Part shown: one piece after another, positions 61,004 to 64,000 of the stretch
Layout of the letters: each line of letters starts with the position of its first letter
Position numbering within the stretch: position 1 is the stretch's first letter
NCBI GenBank assembly: GCA_944325625.1
Contig: CALVAP010000004.1
Span: 62,001-126,000, forward strand
From: Candidatus Gastranaerophilales bacterium
Lineage (GTDB): Bacteria > Cyanobacteriota > Vampirovibrionia > Gastranaerophilales > Gastranaerophilaceae
Length of the DNA stretch: 64,000 nt
Direction of reading: 5' to 3'
Position numbers and translations under genes: made by a program
The notes under the pieces: model-generated
What the model was told of the DNA's origin: nothing
Databases searched by the model: none
Seen by the model: only the letters and a program-made list of their open reading frames with translations

Positions 61004-61765
61004 TTATATATTAAGATTTGATTTTTGCATAATTTGCCTTGTTGCTTCATACATTAATATACTCGCAGCATTTGATACATTTAATGAGTTAAATTCATTA
61101 AACATAGGAATTTTTACCAAAAAATCTGCTTGTTTTATTAATGTTCTGGAAACTCCTGAGTGTTCTGCTCCCATAATTATGGCAAAATTCATGCCTGTGT
61201 AATCAACCTCAAAATAATTATCTTTGCCTCCAGCTTCTGCCGCAATTACCCAGAAGTCTGATTTTTTAAGAGTCTCAACAACATTCACAAGACTATTAAC
61301 TTTAATTATATCTATGTAGTTAATAGCCCCTGCCGAAGTTTTTTCAACAGTTGCAGAACAAAGTACCGAACGCCGCTGAGAGATAATAACTGCGTCAAAC
61401 CCTGCACAAAGTGCAGTCCTTATTATCGCACCAAGATTGTGGGCATCCTCAACTCCATCAAGAATAATTACTCTTTTATATTCATTCTTAGACTTCTTTT
61501 TTAAAAAATCTTCCAGCTCAACATACTCAACAGGAGCCACAAATGCCAGTATCCCCTGATGTTTGTACTCTTTATATTGCTGGAATTTTTCCTTTGGAAC
61601 AAATTGAAAAAGTACACTGTTTTGTTTTGCCAAATTGAGGATTTCATCAATTTTATAATCTCTGTTAAGACCTTTTGATATAATAATTTTGTTAATATTC
61701 CTACCGGAGTTTTTCAGCAACTCCAACACTGCATTTTTACCACAAATAAAATTTTGATTTTCCAT
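61004..61765 (-). CDS. rlmB: 23S rRNA 2'-O-methyltransferase RlmB (TrmH/SpoU family)
   Basis: 253 residues, SPOUT fold. N-terminal ribosome-binding domain (ICGKNAVLELLKNSGRNINKIIISKG), then the trefoil-knot motifs: NLGAIIRTALCAGFDAVIIS, FAIIMGAEHSGVSR and FNSLNVSNAASILMYEATRQ, which bind S-adenosylmethionine. Predicted target is G2251 of 23S rRNA. AAGGAT before the ATG. First gene of an operon with the RpoD-type sigma factor. Confidence 0.92.
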   Translation of the reverse strand: MENQNFICGKNAVLELLKNSGRNINKIIISKGLNRDYKIDEILNLAKQNSVLFQFVPKEKFQQYKEYKHQGILAFVAPVEYVELEDFLKKKSKNEYKRVIILDGVEDAHNLGAIIRTALCAGFDAVIISQRRSVLCSATVEKTSAGAINYIDIIKVNSLVNVVETLKKSDFWVIAAEAGGKDNYFEVDYTGMNFAIIMGAEHSGVSRTLIKQADFLVKIPMFNEFNSLNVSNAASILMYEATRQIMQKSNLNI

Positions 61766-61792
61766 AATAATCCTTTAAAAGTATTAAGTTTT

Positions 61793-61821
61793 TTGACAAT
61801 ATATGTATTACAATATATTAT
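61793..61821 (+). promoter_or_regulatory. sigma-70 promoter of the pilus assembly operon
   Basis: TTGACA (61793-61798), 17 bases, TATTAT (61816-61821). A further TATAAT follows at 61824-61829. About 35-50 bases of leader precede the ATG at 61857. Confidence 0.65.
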
Positions 61822-61856
61822 TGTATAATAAAGTATGAGGAAATAATAGTTGGATA

Positions 61857-63551
61857 ATGTTTAGCAGTTTATTTTCAAATTCTGGCTCTAGAGAGTATAT
61901 CGGTATTTCGCTGAATGCTAATGGGCTTTTGGAGGTTATTCAAACAAGCAAAAGTGGCAGTGAAATTCAAAAATACACAAATCGGTTTGTTAACTATAAT
62001 GCGATTACACGCGAAGTTGAAAGCTATGAAACGCTTGGCGCAGAAATAGAAAGTGCCCTTTCAGAACTAAATATCAATGCTAAGAATTGCGCCGCAACAA
62101 TTTCTTTGCCGAATGTTCTTTTTGGTATAACAGAACTTCCTGAAATTCTTTCTGACGAAGAAATATCAAATGCACTAATTTCGGAAGTTGAAGATTCGTA
62201 TATATTCAAACGTCAAGAACCTGCAATTAGCTGGTGTAAAATAAGCACGACAGAAAACACTTCAAAAATTGCCTATAGCGCATTGCAGACTTCTGTTTTG
62301 AAGGAAATTAAGGAAATATGTTCCGGTTTGGGCATCACCCTGTTAGCTGTTCAAAATTCAATTTCTGAACTTCTTACCGGACTAAGTTTTTCCGAACTTA
62401 CTTCTAAAGTTATTCCGACCGACAAGTCTGCATGGAATTTGCTTTTAATTTCCGGTACAAGTTATTCAATATTTAATTTTTTAGGTGACAAACTAAATAA
62501 CTATTATGAAGAGCCCCTTGCGGTTAAATCTTTTACAGATGAGGAAGTATACGCAGCTGTTGGATCGATGGCATCTACTGCTCTTCAGAATTATCCGGCA
62601 ACAAATCTTCTAATTATTTCCGAGACAGATGAAGTTTCCGCCGAAGTTATTTCTACAAAATTAAGTACAAACAGTATTCCTTTTTATATTGAGCAAAACA
62701 AGTTCCAACAACAGCCCTCGTTAAAAGTAAGCCTTAATGTTTTACCGGGGTATATACCACAAATTACAATTGCTGCTGTTGGCGCATCTGTTAACCCTCA
62801 CGAAAATAGGGCTATCAAATTTAATTACCTTGATTCTCTGGGCAGTTCTGCTGGAGCTGGAGATATCATCACTATTGGTGATAGTACTTTTGAAATCACC
62901 AAAGACTTAGTTACAAAAATTACTATATATGCAATTGTGTTTGCTGCTGTGGTATTTGGTGGTACGTATTTTCTACTCAATACAGCAATAAGCAAGACAT
63001 CTAAAAAAATAAACCAACTTACTCAGGAAGAAACAAATCTTCAAAATGAATTAAAATCTTTTTCGGATAAACCCTCAACCGTTAATATTACAGGTACTAT
63101 TGAGAATATAACCAAATCTAACAGAAAAAAAATGCTGTATTACGATGCACTGTCCTATGGAATTCCTGAAAAACTTTGGATAGAATCATTTTACGCAGGT
63201 TCCGGAGATTCAATAGGTATAAATGGTGTGTCATTGAACAGCAACGATATAACAGCATTTTTAAAAGGCATAAGAGAAGTTGCCGGGGAATCGGAAGTTT
63301 CTGTTGTAAGGTTAACTGTTACTGGAAGTGATGATATTGTTGGAGGAAATGAACCTGAATTATACTCATTCACTCTTGCAAATCAAGCATATAAGGATAC
63401 AATGAATAATTCTGCAGTTAGCGGTGACAATAATAACAACACAAATCCAATACCAGCAAATCAATCGCAGCCAAATCAAAATTATGGAGGGAATAATATT
63501 CCTCCGGTAGATAATCCGTCAACCGTACCTCCGGTGATTCCGGCGGAATAA
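61857..63551 (+). CDS. PilM-PilN fusion protein of type IV pilus assembly
   Basis: 564 residues. Residues about 10-310 are a PilM-like actin/FtsA fold (YIGISLNANGLLEVIQTSKSG, SLPNVLFGITELPEILSDEEISNALISEVEDSYIF). A transmembrane helix (about 353-375) leads into a coiled coil and PilN-like domain (about 380-500, MLYYDALSYGIPEKLWIESF). The last 65 are Asn/Pro-rich. In most bacteria pilM and pilN are separate genes. The PilM half seems to lack a strong nucleotide loop. pilO-like gene follows after 16 bases. Confidence 0.8.
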   Translation: MFSSLFSNSGSREYIGISLNANGLLEVIQTSKSGSEIQKYTNRFVNYNAITREVESYETLGAEIESALSELNINAKNCAATISLPNVLFGITELPEILSDEEISNALISEVEDSYIFKRQEPAISWCKISTTENTSKIAYSALQTSVLKEIKEICSGLGITLLAVQNSISELLTGLSFSELTSKVIPTDKSAWNLLLISGTSYSIFNFLGDKLNNYYEEPLAVKSFTDEEVYAAVGSMASTALQNYPATNLLIISETDEVSAEVISTKLSTNSIPFYIEQNKFQQQPSLKVSLNVLPGYIPQITIAAVGASVNPHENRAIKFNYLDSLGSSAGAGDIITIGDSTFEITKDLVTKITIYAIVFAAVVFGGTYFLLNTAISKTSKKINQLTQEETNLQNELKSFSDKPSTVNITGTIENITKSNRKKMLYYDALSYGIPEKLWIESFYAGSGDSIGINGVSLNSNDITAFLKGIREVAGESEVSVVRLTVTGSDDIVGGNEPELYSFTLANQAYKDTMNNSAVSGDNNNNTNPIPANQSQPNQNYGGNNIPPVDNPSTVPPVIPAE

Positions 63552-63567
63552 TTAAGGAGATATAACC

Positions 63568-64000
63568 TTGGAAGCAATTCTTAAAAAATATATATTGTAC
63601 ATTTTTGTCATAATTCTTGCATTTGGTTTTGGATTATCAAAGACCATACCAATGGTTGGCAACTATTTTTCACTAAACAAAGATGTTAAATCTAAACAGA
63701 CTTCTATTGAAGATTTGAAAAAAAATGTTGAAATTGCCAGACAAAACAGCCAAAAACAAGAGGAGACAGAAGTTAAGCAAGAAAAACAAATATATGAACC
63801 TCAATTTAAGTCAACAGAGGTTATGGTTAATTTTAACGGCATGCTCGATACTATCTTAGAATTGGCAAAACAGTCCGGTTTGAAAATTAAATCTATAGAA
63901 TTTAAAGATATTCCTGAAAGTGATTTGATTAAACAAAACCACTCTGCTGAATATGACGCAACGTTACTTGTTACTCAAGTGATAGGTACATATACGGAAT
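63568..64000 (+). CDS. PilO-like pilus assembly protein (3' end outside window)
   Basis: Frame from a TTG at 63568, with AAGGAGA eight bases upstream, to the window edge; 144 residues seen. A short N-terminus, one transmembrane helix (about 8-27, LYIFVIILAFGFGLSK), a coiled coil (KDVKSKQTSIEDLKKNVEIAR and following), and the start of a ferredoxin-like domain (NFNGMLDTILELAKQSGLKIKSIEF) match PilO. It is expected to pair with the PilN half of the previous protein and to be followed by PilP/PilQ. Confidence 0.75.
   Translation, partial: MEAILKKYILYIFVIILAFGFGLSKTIPMVGNYFSLNKDVKSKQTSIEDLKKNVEIARQNSQKQEETEVKQEKQIYEPQFKSTEVMVNFNGMLDTILELAKQSGLKIKSIEFKDIPESDLIKQNHSAEYDATLLVTQVIGTYTE

Noticed and set aside
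1-64000. CRISPR arrays, insertion sequences, integrases, attachment sites
   Set aside because: No regularly spaced direct repeats, transposase-like frames or terminal inverted repeats were seen by reading the window; this was by eye, not by computation.

Overview
This window is AT-rich bacterial chromosome. The most likely source is an uncultured gut-type member of the Gastranaerophilales (Vampirovibrionia, 'Melainabacteria', a non-photosynthetic sister group of Cyanobacteria). Three things point there: a diderm envelope (LptB/LptG-type export, MCE protein), cyanobacteria-like sigma factors, flagellar and type IV pilus genes together, and several lineage-type hypothetical proteins, two with a VSFG motif near the N-terminus. 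This assignment is inference. I see no phage, insertion sequence, integrase or CRISPR array.

Layout. 1-6.3 kb: GH24 lysozyme (cut by the left edge), GDP-mannose pyrophosphorylase, tRNA-Ser, then CysD and a short CysNC that make PAPS, convergent with a probable PAPS-dependent sulfotransferase. 6.3-15.6 kb: TPR lipid/secretory-type protein, a phosphodiester glycosidase-lptG-lptB operon, a UgpC-type ATPase, a histidine kinase lacking its histidine, and a 710-residue lineage protein. 15.7-26.7 kb: CoA-disulfide reductase-like enzyme, a P-loop-less HerA-like protein with a UvrD-type tail, fliA, another sigma factor, a tandem Usp, the large SRP RNA, a FlaG-like protein, an asparaginase and a coiled-coil protein behind a sigma-28-like promoter. 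26.8-34.7 kb: rph, a WYL regulator pair, a 30-residue membrane ORF, an MCE-upp-pgeF operon with a decayed pgeF copy behind it, and a SEC-C protein. 34.9-37.4 kb: rpmG, tRNA-Trp, secE, nusG, rplK, rplA with two L1-stalk-like leaders. 37.5-41.1 kb: motAB-fliLMN behind a sigma-28-like promoter. 41.3-46.2 kb: pgi, mazG, ruvB, yggS-type gene and sepF. 46.3-51.7 kb: NeuB-like synthase with a polysialyltransferase-like enzyme, then lineage proteins including an HNH nuclease. 51.9-64 kb: pheT, RHH protein, membrane-anchored Hsp20-like protein, MATE pump, pilD overlapping a SigF-type sigma gene, a HEAT protein, an RpoD-type sigma factor with rlmB, and a PilM-PilN fusion followed by PilO (cut by the right edge).

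Common threads. Surface chemistry recurs: mannose, sulfate and nonulosonic acid activation or transfer genes are all present. Motility recurs too: FliA, a switch/stator operon, and a pilus set near SigF. Four sigma factor genes lie in 64 kb. At least five genes (6367, 15700, 30544, 46323, 58764) have a -10 hexamer ending 6-7 bases before the ATG and no Shine-Dalgarno, so they are probably read from leaderless mRNAs. The nearest thing to a new system is the PAPS/sulfotransferase island. The most unusual single proteins are the two degenerate signalling/ATPase proteins and the HNH protein with the VSFG motif. All calls come from reading the sequence; no database search was run.
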